Assembly: GCA_016288295.1 (NCBI GenBank) | Contig: JAEEYV010000004.1 | Span: 1-43,985, forward strand | Reading direction: 5' to 3' | Origin: Alphaproteobacteria bacterium | Lineage (GTDB): Bacteria > Pseudomonadota > Alphaproteobacteria > RF32 > CAG-239 | DNA: 43,985 nt | Shown: positions 25,801 to 33,719 of the stretch, in pieces | Numbering within the stretch: position 1 is the first letter of the stretch | How the letters are laid out: each line of letters begins with the position of its first letter | Notes under the pieces: model-generated | Told to the model about the DNA's origin: nothing | Seen by the model: only the letters and a program-made list of their open reading frames with translations | Database searches by the model: none | Position numbers and translations under genes: made by a program

Positions 25801-26259
25801 ATGGATGGCTTGTATAGGCAAAATGTGGGAATTGTTCTGTGTAACAACAAGAATTTGGTGTTATGGTGTGAAAGAAAAGATTTACATGGGCAGTGGCAAT
25901 TTCCACAAGGGGGAATCGAAAAAGGAGAAACTATAGTTGAAGCTGCAAGACGTGAGTTGCAAGAAGAAACTTCTGTAACTTCGGTTAAATTGGTGGCACA
26001 AATTGATGCGCCTTTAAAATATGATTTTCCGCCTGATGTTGCTGCTCGTTTTAAGAAAAAAGGTCAGGCAATGTGTTGGGTTCTGTTTAGGTTTGAAGGA
26101 AGCGAATCAGAAATAAATCTTAAAACCAAGGAACCAGAATTTAGAGATTGGATGTGGGTCGATATTGACGAAACAACTAAAAAGATTGTAGAATTTAAGA
26201 AGGATGTTTATTCAAAAATGGTTGAATACTTTAAACCATATTTAACAGAAGGAAAATAA
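25801..26259 (+). CDS. rppH: RNA pyrophosphohydrolase RppH
   Basis: Nudix hydrolase that removes 5' pyrophosphate from mRNA and so triggers RNase E decay. YRQNVGIVLCNNKNLVLWCE, then QWQFPQGGIEKGET followed by RRELQEETSV (the Nudix box), and WVLFRFEGSESEINL plus EFRDWMWVD match RppH at 152 aa. The last Nudix glycine is not conserved. Its place after ctpA is the usual alphaproteobacterial arrangement. The next gene begins immediately after its stop (TAA-ATG), implying coupled translation. Confidence 0.93.
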   Translation: MDGLYRQNVGIVLCNNKNLVLWCERKDLHGQWQFPQGGIEKGETIVEAARRELQEETSVTSVKLVAQIDAPLKYDFPPDVAARFKKKGQAMCWVLFRFEGSESEINLKTKEPEFRDWMWVDIDETTKKIVEFKKDVYSKMVEYFKPYLTEGK

Positions 26260-27018
26260 ATGGATCAAAACGATATTCAGAGTTTGATTGATCAGGCAAT
26301 GAGTTGCACAATAATTTGCAATGTTGAATTGCATCCCGAACAAATGGACGCACTACAGAATCTTAGTGATTATTGCGTAAATTTGGTTTTACAAACTCCG
26401 GAGGTAATGCGAGAGCCGCTGAAAATCGTTTATAAAAGCAATGAGGAATTTAAAATTGCCTTGGTGGCTTTTTGCTTGTGTCAATCTTTAACGAATCCAA
26501 GACGCAAAATGCGCGAAAATAAAGAGTTCTTTGAAAAGAATATTACTGTTTATCATCACGCAAATAATGTTAAAGAAGTTAATTTTGGGGCAATCAATCC
26601 TTTGAATGTTGCCGAGGCCATAAATTGGGAAATTGTAGAAGATTGGAAATTATATCGCGATAACGAGTGCGGCGGTATTAAGGCGTTAGTTGATGAAAAA
26701 ACAAAGCTGACCGGTTTAGATACATATAAACGCGGAGGAGATCCGCTGTATGAGTTTGCACGCTTTCATCGTAAATTTACAGAAAAAGAAAATAAAATTG
26801 CCGAGCAAAGCAAAATTGAAGCACAAAATGCTTTTCGTAATGCCGTTGTGCAATCTGTTGCAACAGAAGTTGCAAAACAACAATTATCGCAAGGTAAAAA
26901 TCCGATGGATATTATAAATTCTTTGTTGAGCCAAGAGGATAATTTGCAAATAGGTTCACAAAAAAATATTGAGCATCGACCAAATACCCCGCAGATTACT
27001 CATCGCAAGAAAAAATAA
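26260..27018 (+). CDS. Unrecognised 252-aa protein, coupled to rppH
   Basis: I do not recognise this family. It is soluble and mostly helical, with no signal peptide. Two regions stand out: a helical N-terminal part (LHPEQMDALQNLSDYCVNLV, then PEVMREPLKIVYKSNEEFKI) and a C-terminal charged stretch (FTEKENKIAEQSKIEAQNAF, then KEVAKQQ-like sequence) ending in a basic tail. The ATG directly follows the rppH stop with GAAGGA upstream, so translation is coupled. A strong bidirectional terminator follows 5 bp after its stop, closing the gpmI-to-here run. Confidence 0.65.
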   Translation: MDQNDIQSLIDQAMSCTIICNVELHPEQMDALQNLSDYCVNLVLQTPEVMREPLKIVYKSNEEFKIALVAFCLCQSLTNPRRKMRENKEFFEKNITVYHHANNVKEVNFGAINPLNVAEAINWEIVEDWKLYRDNECGGIKALVDEKTKLTGLDTYKRGGDPLYEFARFHRKFTEKENKIAEQSKIEAQNAFRNAVVQSVATEVAKQQLSQGKNPMDIINSLLSQEDNLQIGSQKNIEHRPNTPQITHRKKK

Positions 27019-27023
27019 GCAAG

Positions 27024-27056
27024 AAAAAAACACCTGCGTGACGCAGGTGTTTTTTT
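27024..27056. terminator. Bidirectional terminator between the rppH run and secB
   Basis: AAAAAACACCTGCG, loop TGA, CGCAGGTGTTTTTTT: a near-perfect stem with an A tract on one side and a T tract on the other, between convergent genes. Confidence 0.92.
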
Positions 27057-27064
27057 CAGCAGAA

Positions 27065-27514
27065 TTATGCGTCTTTTTTTGTGTTTTCGGCTTGTTTGCG
27101 AGCCATGTACATAGCGCCAAAATCTATCGGATTAAGCATAAACGGAGGAAGCCCTCCTTCTGTTAAACATTGTGTTACTACGTTGCGCGCAAATGGGAAA
27201 ATCAAACGAGGCAACTCTATCATCAACACAGGCTCAAGGTGTTCTTCCGGAACATTAACTTCAGCATATGCCACATATGAAAGTTCAAGGACAAAGAGAG
27301 TTTTTTCTTCAACTTTTCCGGTCATAGAAATGTCTAATTGTGATGTGTACATTCCGTTGCCTTTTGGGTCGGCTTTGACATCAATATGGACATCCATTTT
27401 AGGTGCGGTTTTCACTTCGCTAAAAATTTCCGGGGCATGTGGAATTTCAAGAGATAAATCTTTGATAAATTGTCCATGAATGGCAACTGCCGGTTTTGTT
27501 GCTTGCTCTTCCAT
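27065..27514 (-). CDS. secB: Protein-export chaperone SecB
   Basis: Tetrameric cytosolic chaperone that keeps preproteins unfolded and hands them to SecA. The family regions IHGQFIKDLSLEIPHAP, YTSQLDISMTGKVEEKTLFV, ELSYVAYAEV and LLFPFAR-like LIFPFARNVV with GLPPFMLNPIDFGAMY are all present; 149 aa is typical. AAGGAGAATATAAATG gives a strong ribosome site. It is divergent from the Tim44-domain gene, an arrangement typical of alphaproteobacteria. Confidence 0.96.
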   Translation of the reverse strand: MEEQATKPAVAIHGQFIKDLSLEIPHAPEIFSEVKTAPKMDVHIDVKADPKGNGMYTSQLDISMTGKVEEKTLFVLELSYVAYAEVNVPEEHLEPVLMIELPRLIFPFARNVVTQCLTEGGLPPFMLNPIDFGAMYMARKQAENTKKDA

Positions 27515-27546
27515 TTATATTCTCCTTATTTTTCTTGTTTGGTTAG

Positions 27547-27574
27547 AGTATAATAAATATTTTTTACAGGTCAA
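27547..27574 (-). promoter_or_regulatory. Promoter of secB
   Basis: On the reverse strand TTGACC (27574-27569), a 16-bp spacer and TATACT (27552-27547), about 33 bp before the secB ATG. Confidence 0.65.
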
Positions 27575-27583
27575 ACAAATAGG

Positions 27584-27613
27584 TTGATAATATTAACATT
27601 TTAGCTATATTAT
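27584..27613 (+). promoter_or_regulatory. Promoter of the Tim44-mltA-Smr operon
   Basis: TTGATA (27584-27589) and overlapping TATATT/TATTAT (27606-27613) with 16 to 18 bp spacing, back to back with the secB promoter. Confidence 0.5.
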
Positions 27614-27641
27614 AAACAAAGTTATAAAGACAAAAGAGGGA

Positions 27642-28298
27642 ATGATGGCTTTAGATATTATAATTTTATTGGTTGTAGTTGCGGTTATTTTTCAAAAATT
27701 ATGGAGCGTCTTGGGGACAAAACCTAGTGAAACTCGCCCGATAAGTCAGGAAAGTGCTGCAAAAATTTTTGATATTTTAATGAAAGAAAATTTGAAAAAC
27801 GCTCAAAAACAACCTTTAGACGGCGGAGAGTTGAAAGCAGAAACAACAAAAGAGTTAACTGATGTTGAAAAGACGTTAAAACAAATACCTCACTTCAATC
27901 AAGAAACTTTTTTGAGAGGGGCAAAAAAAGCCTTTGAGATAATTGTAACTTCTTTTGCAAAAGGTGATTTAGCAATGCTAAAGACTCTCGTCGGTAAAAG
28001 TCTGCTTAAAAAATTTGAAGACATTGTCAAACAGCGTAAAGATGAGGGAATAAGTGCCGAAACTGACTTTGTGGGCTTTGATTCTGTTGAGATTACAAAT
28101 GCAAAAATTGATGCAAAAAATAATGCTCAAATCTCGGTAAGATTTATTAGCGAGCAGGCAAATGTTTTGAAAAATGCAAAGGGTGAAGTTATTGAGGGTG
28201 ATGAAAACTTTATTCAATCAATTACAGACCTTTGGACTTTTGAAAAAAATATTAACTCCAACAACCCTAATTGGCTTTTGGTATCTACAAAAAAATGA
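27642..28298 (+). CDS. Tim44-domain membrane protein
   Basis: Alphaproteobacterial relative of the mitochondrial import-motor anchor Tim44. A membrane helix at residues 5-22 (IIILLVVVAVIFQKL) is followed by a linker and the Tim44-like domain (about 85-215): FLRGAKKAFEIIVTSFAKGD, LKTLVGKSLLKKFEDIVKQR and the closing SITDLWTFEKNINSNNPNWL. 218 aa fits. In bacteria it is proposed to work at the inner membrane near the Sec system, consistent with the divergent secB. Its stop overlaps the mltA start as ATGA. Confidence 0.88.
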   Translation: MMALDIIILLVVVAVIFQKLWSVLGTKPSETRPISQESAAKIFDILMKENLKNAQKQPLDGGELKAETTKELTDVEKTLKQIPHFNQETFLRGAKKAFEIIVTSFAKGDLAMLKTLVGKSLLKKFEDIVKQRKDEGISAETDFVGFDSVEITNAKIDAKNNAQISVRFISEQANVLKNAKGEVIEGDENFIQSITDLWTFEKNINSNNPNWLLVSTKK

Positions 28299-29470
28299 AA
28301 AAATTCACTATCTTAGTTTTAGTACTTTTGCTAACAGCATGTCCGCAAAAAAAAGAGCAAAAACCTGATCAACTGTCTGTTGTTTCTGGTGCAAAACCGG
28401 AACTACAAATGGCCGCTTTTGACGAACTTGAGGGCTGGAAACAAGATGACGTTATTGAGGCTTATAAAAATTTAAGCAATAACTGCAAGCGAATCGATAA
28501 AATCAAAACTGATTGGCTTGGAAATAGTGCAATAAAAGTTGATACTAAATTGTATAAAAAAATATGCCGTAAATTTGAAAATGAAAAATTTGCAAACAGT
28601 GCAGAGTTAAGAAAATTTATTGAGAAAAACTTTCAGCCTTTTTTGGTGCTCGATGATGGAAATGCCGAAGGTAAATTCACTTCGTATTACGAATCGCAGG
28701 TAAATGCATCTTTGCATAAACACGGAAAATATAAATATCCTATATATGGTGTGCCAAACGATTTGGTCGAAATTAATCTTCAAGACTTTGATAAGGCTTT
28801 ACCAAACAAGCGCTTGGTAGGGCGAATCGATAATAAAAAAATGGTTCCTTATTATGAAAGGGCTGCTATTGAAAACAACGGTATTTCTGCTCCGGTTTTG
28901 ATGTGGGCTGATAATCCGGTCGATGTTCATATTATGCAAATTCAGGGGTCCGCTGTTGCCAATATGGATAATGGAGAAAAAATAAGAATAGGATACGCCG
29001 ATAATAATGGTTTTCCCTTCAGAGGAATCGGCAGTATTTTGCTTCAAAACAAAGAACTTTCTGCCGGCAAAGCAAATATGATTGAAATCAAAAAATGGTT
29101 AAATGATCATCCGCAAAAAGCAAAAGAATATATGCAACAAAATAGCCGTTATATATTCCATAGAATCATTAAGGAATCCGGTCCGTTAGGTGCTTTTGGA
29201 GTTCCGTTGCAAGGCGGGAGAAGTATTGCTGTTGATAGATATATTATTCCGTTGGGCAGTTTGATGTGGTTATCAACAAAGAAACCTGACGGTACGCCCA
29301 TCAATAAGCTTGTTGCTGCCCAAGACATCGGAAGCGCCATAAAAGGTGTGGTCAGAGGTGATTATTTTTGGGGAAGCGGCGGAGATGAAGTGCTTTCTCA
29401 AGCCGGTAGCATGAACTCTAGCGGAAAATATTTTATTTTATTGCCTAAGGGGCAGCACAATGATTTCTGA
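28295..29470 (+). CDS. mltA: Membrane-bound lytic murein transglycosylase A (MltA), lipoprotein
   Basis: Cleaves the MurNAc-GlcNAc bond of peptidoglycan to form 1,6-anhydro ends. Start ATG at 28295 overlaps the Tim44 stop (ATGA); the ORF track's TTG is eight codons earlier and less likely. The lipoprotein signal is MKKFTILVLVLLLTAC with lipobox LTAC. GKFTSYYESQVNAS, VHIMQIQGSAVANM, FPFRGIGSILL and the C-terminal 3D-type segment AAQDIGSAIKGVVRGDYFWG match MltA, including the conserved Asp of AQD. About 391 aa. The gene lies between the Tim44 and Smr genes as usual in the class. Confidence 0.93.
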   Translation: MKKFTILVLVLLLTACPQKKEQKPDQLSVVSGAKPELQMAAFDELEGWKQDDVIEAYKNLSNNCKRIDKIKTDWLGNSAIKVDTKLYKKICRKFENEKFANSAELRKFIEKNFQPFLVLDDGNAEGKFTSYYESQVNASLHKHGKYKYPIYGVPNDLVEINLQDFDKALPNKRLVGRIDNKKMVPYYERAAIENNGISAPVLMWADNPVDVHIMQIQGSAVANMDNGEKIRIGYADNNGFPFRGIGSILLQNKELSAGKANMIEIKKWLNDHPQKAKEYMQQNSRYIFHRIIKESGPLGAFGVPLQGGRSIAVDRYIIPLGSLMWLSTKKPDGTPINKLVAAQDIGSAIKGVVRGDYFWGSGGDEVLSQAGSMNSSGKYFILLPKGQHNDF

Positions 29471-29984
29471 TGATGACGAATCTTGGCTTGATGAAATAAA
29501 GCACGTTGTACCTTTAAAAAAAATCGCAAGAAATGTTGATAGAAAAACCAAAAAACTGACTGTAACGCCCAAAATCAGTATTAATCAGGTTTATCATGGG
29601 GATAAGCTTTGTGATTTGACTATCGGAAATACAGATAATATTGATGCAAATACCGCAAAAAAATTTAAAGACGGGAAATTTAGAATCGAAGCCGAGTTAG
29701 ATTTACACGGGTGTACTGAGGATAAGGCTTTTGAAAGAGTTATAGAGTTTGTTAAAAATGCTTATATTGACGGGAAAAGATGTATTGCAATTATCACGGG
29801 AAAAGGGCTGCATGCAGACAATGAAGCAGATGTCTTTAGAAACCGCGGAGTATTAAAAGAACGTGTTCCCCAGTGGCTTAATTTGCCTGAAATTCGTCCC
29901 CTTATTTTAGCAATTAACCATCCGCAACCGAAAGACGGAGGGTGCGGAGTAATCAAAATTTTATTACGCCGAAAAAGAGATTAA
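29460..29984 (+). CDS. Smr/MutS2-type domain protein
   Basis: 174 aa. An N-terminal charged region (1-75) precedes a C-terminal Smr domain with LDLHGCTEDKAFERVIEFVK, GKRCIAIITGKG and PEIRPLILAINHPQPKDGG then CGVIKILLRRK. Smr domains of this type nick DNA or RNA; the bacterial stand-alone protein is poorly characterised. The start lies 11 bp inside mltA, after AAGGGG, indicating coupling. Its end overlaps the convergent J-domain gene by 4 bp. Confidence 0.88.
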   Translation: MISDDDESWLDEIKHVVPLKKIARNVDRKTKKLTVTPKISINQVYHGDKLCDLTIGNTDNIDANTAKKFKDGKFRIEAELDLHGCTEDKAFERVIEFVKNAYIDGKRCIAIITGKGLHADNEADVFRNRGVLKERVPQWLNLPEIRPLILAINHPQPKDGGCGVIKILLRRKRD

Positions 29985-30529
29985 GAAAACTCTTCAACCA
30001 AGGCTTTGTATGCTATTGTCAAACGCTTAAATTTTTCTTCTGCATCTTTGTCATTGCGGTTGACATCAGGATGATATTTTTTTACCAACTTTTTATATTG
30101 TTTTTTTAGTAATTGTAGAGAAAGTTCTTCTTCAGAAAGCTCCATAATACTTAAAAAGTCATCACGCATCGGGGATCTTGAACGGTGAGGTTTGTAATCA
30201 TCAGAATAAGTATTGAAAAAATCAAATTCATCTTTGAAATCATATCCGAATTGGTATTTTACTCGTGATTTGAAGCGTCCGAAATGCATTTTTGATTTAG
30301 GCTTTTTTTCAACTTCTTCTTCGAAATCACCATCATAATAGTTCCACTTGGCGTTGTAAGCCTGAACGTGTTCAAGGCAGAACCAGTAATATTCTTTGAG
30401 AGATCTGTCTTTGGGAGCGCGAAACTCACCGGCTTTTTCACAGCCTGGAAAATCGCATTTACATTCATTGCTTTCCCGTTGCGGATTATAATATTTGCTT
30501 CTTATGCTATTTTTTACACGTTTTGACAT
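29981..30529 (-). CDS. J-domain protein with an N-terminal Cys motif
   Basis: 182 aa. The C-terminal J domain (about 125-180) has the HPD tripeptide in KKYHPDVNRNDKDAEEKFKR, so it can stimulate DnaK. The N-terminus carries CKCDFPGCEKAGEFRAPKDR and FCLEHVQAYNAKWNYYDG, a pattern of Cys and His residues that could bind zinc. This architecture is a known alphaproteobacterial DnaJ-related type, distinct from DnaJ itself (no GF region or CxxCxGxG repeats). It is transcribed against the Smr gene; substrates are unknown. Confidence 0.85.
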   Translation of the reverse strand: MSKRVKNSIRSKYYNPQRESNECKCDFPGCEKAGEFRAPKDRSLKEYYWFCLEHVQAYNAKWNYYDGDFEEEVEKKPKSKMHFGRFKSRVKYQFGYDFKDEFDFFNTYSDDYKPHRSRSPMRDDFLSIMELSEEELSLQLLKKQYKKLVKKYHPDVNRNDKDAEEKFKRLTIAYKALVEEFS

Positions 30530-30631
30530 TTGTTGTTATTTTTTTTCTTTTTTTAGTTGTATTTGCGTATCGTTCCTAATATACTCTTTATGAGTAACAA
30601 TGGCAATAGTATTTGTTATAAAGGCAGAAAA

Positions 30632-30928
30632 ATGACCAAGCTGTTAAATAAAGTTTTATTTATCAATAACCGACGAACAAGCATGCGTCTGTGTACTAAG
30701 GAGTGGCAATTATTAGATTTAATTTGCGCATGCGAACAAATATCCAGAAATGATTTTTTGGAAGTAATGGAAAACAGTAACCATTGCGGGCTGGGCTTGA
30801 CGTATTATACGAGGTTGTTTATTATGTTGTATTTTTATAACAAATCATCATTAGGCAATATAAAAACAAGACGGCATGGAATCGGAAGCAAATCTTTTAT
30901 AAACGAGATTGTAACAACTATTCAATAG
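30632..30928 (+). CDS. Ribbon-helix-helix domain protein (RHH_4-like)
   Basis: 98 aa from the ATG at 30632, which has AAAGGCAG upstream; the ORF track extends 25 codons further from a TTG without a ribosome site. The segment NNRRTSMRLCTKEWQLLDLI followed by SRNDFLEVM and GLTYYTRLFIMLYF follows the RHH_4 pattern (RTSiRLe..fW..L..ia...g.s.n.l...i.....lssalRvfvL.yy). Such proteins probably bind DNA as dimers and are common, single-domain and uncharacterised in alphaproteobacteria. It is divergent from the J-domain gene. Confidence 0.7.
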   Translation: MTKLLNKVLFINNRRTSMRLCTKEWQLLDLICACEQISRNDFLEVMENSNHCGLGLTYYTRLFIMLYFYNKSSLGNIKTRRHGIGSKSFINEIVTTIQ

Positions 30929-30943
30929 GCAACAAATAAGTAT

Positions 30944-30971
30944 TTGCAAAAATAACTGAATCTTTTATACT
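30944..30971 (+). promoter_or_regulatory. Promoter of mutM
   Basis: TTGCAA (30944-30949), a 16-bp spacer and TATACT (30966-30971), about 27 bp before the mutM ATG, which has AGGAG 11 bp upstream. Confidence 0.6.
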
Positions 30972-30998
30972 GAATACCAGTTTAGGAGAAAGCAAATT

Positions 30999-31838
30999 AT
31001 GCCTGAATTGCCAGAGGTGGAAACGGTTAAGAACGGTATTGCCGCTTTTGTCGGTAATGCTAAAATTGTGAATGTAATTATTCACAACAGATGTCTTCGC
31101 GAACAGGTTCCGGTTGATATGGAATCAAAAATAACCGGTACCAAAATTGCTGATTATGCACGTATCGGCAAATATATCGTTATTAATCTTGATAACAATT
31201 TGTCCTTGATTTGGCATTTAGGGATGAGCGGCAGAATCAAAACATTTGAGAAAAAACCTCAAAAACTTGAAAAACATGACCACATTGTTTTAGAGACTAC
31301 TAACGGGTGTCTGGTGTATAACGACCCGCGAAGATTTGGGATGTTTACCTATTGTCCAACCGATAAAATATTTCAATTTAAGGGATTGTGTCATATGGGA
31401 GCAGATCCGTTTGACAACAGTTTAAATAAAAAATATCTATTTGATCGCTTACAAAATAAGAGAATCCCGATAAAAGCAGCATTGCTTGATCAAAGAATCG
31501 TTAATGGGATAGGAAATATTTATGCTTCGGAAATTTTATATGCATCAAGAATATCCCCTTTGCGTGAAGCTAACAAAATAAGTCTGACTGAATGTAATAA
31601 TATTATAAAAAACACGCGTTCTGTTTTGCAAAAAGCTATTGATAACGGTGGTTCAACTTTAAGAGATTATCACAAGCCTGATGGAAGTTTGGGGTATTTT
31701 CAAAATTTACACTGCGTGTATAACAAAACAGGATTACGTTGTCCTAATTGTACTTGCAATATTGATAAAACCGGAGGAATCCGTAAAATAGTGCAATCCG
31801 GTCGTTCAACTTTTTACTGTCCAACTTTGCAAAAATGA
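30999..31838 (+). CDS. mutM: Formamidopyrimidine-DNA glycosylase, zinc finger missing one ligand
   Basis: Base-excision repair enzyme for 8-oxoguanine and formamidopyrimidines, with N-terminal Pro lyase activity. It starts MPELPEVETVKNG (catalytic P2, E3), has the conserved Lys in ARIGKYIVINL, LIWHLGMSGRI, YNDPRRFGMF, and the helix-two-turn-helix in LLDQRIVNGIGNIYASEILY. The C-terminal zinc finger reads RCPNC then GRSTFYCPTLQK: the fourth Cys (normally CPxCQ) is Leu277. The nearby catalytic-loop Arg in SGRSTF is kept. 279 aa is normal. It leads a probable operon with the next two genes (8-bp and 4-bp gaps). Confidence 0.9.
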   Translation: MPELPEVETVKNGIAAFVGNAKIVNVIIHNRCLREQVPVDMESKITGTKIADYARIGKYIVINLDNNLSLIWHLGMSGRIKTFEKKPQKLEKHDHIVLETTNGCLVYNDPRRFGMFTYCPTDKIFQFKGLCHMGADPFDNSLNKKYLFDRLQNKRIPIKAALLDQRIVNGIGNIYASEILYASRISPLREANKISLTECNNIIKNTRSVLQKAIDNGGSTLRDYHKPDGSLGYFQNLHCVYNKTGLRCPNCTCNIDKTGGIRKIVQSGRSTFYCPTLQK

Positions 31839-31845
31839 GGAAAAA

Positions 31846-32208
31846 ATGAAAATATTAAATAAACTATGGTTAGCAATTTTTTTATTGTCAACGCCGGCGT
31901 TCGGTGAAGAATTTATTGAAGAAATGGACGACATTCCTCTGGTAGAAGGAGCTCAACAAATTCATAGTGCAAACATTTCTTTCGGCAACGATGAAAGTCG
32001 TTTTAATGAGGCTTATATAAGTTCTAAAAAAATTAAATTTAAAAATGTGTCTGATTTTTATGAAAGCACTTTACCGCAATTGGGGTGGAAATTTGTTGGA
32101 AAAAAAGAAAACTCTTTACATTTTGAGCGTGATATGGAAGTTTTGGATATAGCGTTAGAAAAGAATAAACCACTTTTGGTTAGGGTTACTCTAAAAAGTA
32201 AGGATTGA
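31846..32208 (+). CDS. Small exported protein of unknown function
   Basis: 120 aa with a signal peptide (MKILNKLWLAIFLLSTPAFG, cleavage near AFG-EE). The mature part is small and beta-rich: IPLVEGAQQIHSANISFGND, then VSDFYESTLPQLGWKFVGKK and LHFERDMEVLDIAL. The motif V.dFY..tLpqlGW resembles small alphaproteobacterial periplasmic proteins of unknown role that commonly sit between mutM and an enoyl-CoA hydratase near rpsT-dnaA. It is tightly spaced between mutM and the crotonase gene, with GAGG before the ATG. Confidence 0.75.
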   Translation: MKILNKLWLAIFLLSTPAFGEEFIEEMDDIPLVEGAQQIHSANISFGNDESRFNEAYISSKKIKFKNVSDFYESTLPQLGWKFVGKKENSLHFERDMEVLDIALEKNKPLLVRVTLKSKD

Positions 32209-32211
32209 GAT

Positions 32212-32961
32212 ATGAGCATAACAGATGTAATTATTGAAAAAAAGAATCAAATCGGCGTAGTTACGCTGTCAAGCAACAATGGCTTGAATGCGATTAATGC
32301 TGATGTGTTAGAAACTTTGGCCGCAAAAATAAACATGCTTGATGCTGATGATGCTGTGCGTGTGATTGTGTTGCGAGGCTCTGAAAAAACATTTTCTTCC
32401 GGTATCAATGCTACGGAATTTGTAAAAACCGTAAATGCAAGTATGCTTGAAGATATGCTCGATAATTTTGATAAAATAGCAGAAATAAAAAAGCCAATAA
32501 TAGCTGAAATCAGCGGTTATGCTGTGGGAATCGGTTTTGAATTGGCGTTGGCATGCGATATGATATTCTGCTCTGATAATGCATGGTTTGCTGTTCCCGA
32601 CTTATGTTTGGGTACAGTACCCGGTTTTGGCGCAACCCAAAGATTAACCAAAGCCATCGGAAAAGCAAAGGCAATGGAAATGATTTTATCAGGCAGAGCA
32701 ATGGGCGCAGCCGAAGCTGATAGAATCGGCTTGATAAGCCGAATCATTCCTCTGATGTATTTACACGACGAAACCTTAAAGGCTGCGGAAATAATTGCTT
32801 CTATGCCTGAGATTGCTTCCAGAACATCAAAAGAATTGATCAAAACCGCTGTCGGAAATACCGATTTGGAAGAAGGGCTGGATATTGAAAAACAAGTATA
32901 CAAAAATGCTCTCGAATCCGATGAATACAAGCTTAATTTGGAAAAAATGCTAGAAAAATAA
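32212..32961 (+). CDS. Enoyl-CoA hydratase/isomerase (crotonase) family protein
   Basis: 249 aa with the crotonase fold: FSSGINATEF forms the oxyanion hole with the conserved second-loop segment SGYAVGIGFELALACDMIFC. The Glu of the FELA motif, equivalent to E144 of the rat hydratase, is present. At the second catalytic site the usual PE(I/L) is VPDLCLGTVPGFG, with Asp instead of Glu164, so hydratase activity may be weak and an isomerase or other CoA reaction is possible. It ends the mutM operon and sits before rpsT, a conserved location. No other fatty-acid oxidation genes are in the window. Confidence 0.85.
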   Translation: MSITDVIIEKKNQIGVVTLSSNNGLNAINADVLETLAAKINMLDADDAVRVIVLRGSEKTFSSGINATEFVKTVNASMLEDMLDNFDKIAEIKKPIIAEISGYAVGIGFELALACDMIFCSDNAWFAVPDLCLGTVPGFGATQRLTKAIGKAKAMEMILSGRAMGAAEADRIGLISRIIPLMYLHDETLKAAEIIASMPEIASRTSKELIKTAVGNTDLEEGLDIEKQVYKNALESDEYKLNLEKMLEK

Positions 32962-32990
32962 TAAAAACCGCATTTTTACAAAAAATTGTG

Positions 32991-33020
32991 TTGACTTAAA
33001 AGCTCAGAAGAGTTTATAAA
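32991..33020 (+). promoter_or_regulatory. Promoter of rpsT
   Basis: TTGACT (32991-32996) with TTATAA/TATAAA at 33014-33020, spacing 17 or 18. AAGGAAT precedes the rpsT ATG. Confidence 0.65.
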
Positions 33021-33070
33021 GCATATCAGAAAAATTTTTTAATTAACTTAATTTTAAGGAATAAAGAAAA

Positions 33071-33331
33071 ATGGCCAATCATAAATCGGCAAAAACAAGA
33101 ATAAGAAGAAACAATAAGCGTAGCATGATTAATGGTGCTCGCAGAAGCAGAGTTCGCACTTTTGTAAAGAAGGTTGAAGCCGCTGTTGTTGCAAAAGACA
33201 AAGCCTTGGCTCAGACCGCATTTGTTACCGCAGAATCAGAATTGATGAAAGCTGTTAACAAAGGCGTTATGCATCGCAATACTGTTTCGAGAACAATTTC
33301 TCGTTTGTCAGCTAAAATTAAAGCTCTTTAA
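33071..33331 (+). CDS. rpsT: 30S ribosomal protein S20
   Basis: Primary-binding protein of the 30S subunit. The 86-aa basic helical sequence begins [19 protein letters not shown] and ends with [20 protein letters not shown], both standard for S20. It has its own promoter and terminator. rpsT upstream of dnaA is a common alphaproteobacterial order. Confidence 0.97.
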   Translation: MANHKSAKTRIRRNNKRSMINGARRSRVRTFVKKVEAAVVAKDKALAQTAFVTAESELMKAVNKGVMHRNTVSRTISRLSAKIKAL

Positions 33332-33353
33332 TTTTATTATAAAGTTTATGTGC

Positions 33354-33393
33354 AAAAATCACTCCTCTGTCGAATCGGGGGCGTGATTTTTTG
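33354..33393 (+). terminator. Terminator of rpsT
   Basis: AAAAATCAC and GTGATTTTTT pair around an imperfect GC-containing inner stem, followed by ttgctttttt. Confidence 0.7.
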
Positions 33394-33719
33394 CTTTTTT
33401 GTCATCTAAAACATAGAGAATCTGGGCGACTCATCAAAAAATAGCTGTCAAGAAATTTAATTGCAATGTTCTTTAATTGTTCTGTTGTTTTTTATTTTTT
33501 AACCTTTTATTATCTGACCATCAAATTGATGGATGGTTTGAAATAAAAGAGATCGCTGTCAGGAAGATGAGGTTTTATTATAATAAAGTCGTCTTTCATA
33601 TAAAATTATAAAAAACTATCATCCCGTTTAAGATAACGAGATCCTTTTATAAAAAAAATAAAACCGGTAATCAATTATGAAATATTGTTTAACCTATTAC
33701 TTATGAGGATGCGAAGATA
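33394..33719. other. dnaA upstream region: no genes, one palindrome
   Basis: About 330 bp of AT-rich sequence with no ORF or RNA gene. It contains a 15-bp perfect palindrome CCATCAA-A-TTGATGG (33518-33532), which could be an operator for dnaA. I found no clear DnaA box (TTATNCACA or its complement). A weak hairpin near 33618-33645 is discussed under rejected items. dnaA promoter elements cannot be assigned with confidence. Confidence 0.5.

Noticed and set aside
33618-33645. ATCATCCCGTTTAAGATAACGAGATCCT as a third copy of the REP-like palindrome
   Set aside because: It has a short CGTT/AACG stem and ATC/GAT ends but lacks the GTC foot, the 3-nt bulge and the linker; similarity is too low.
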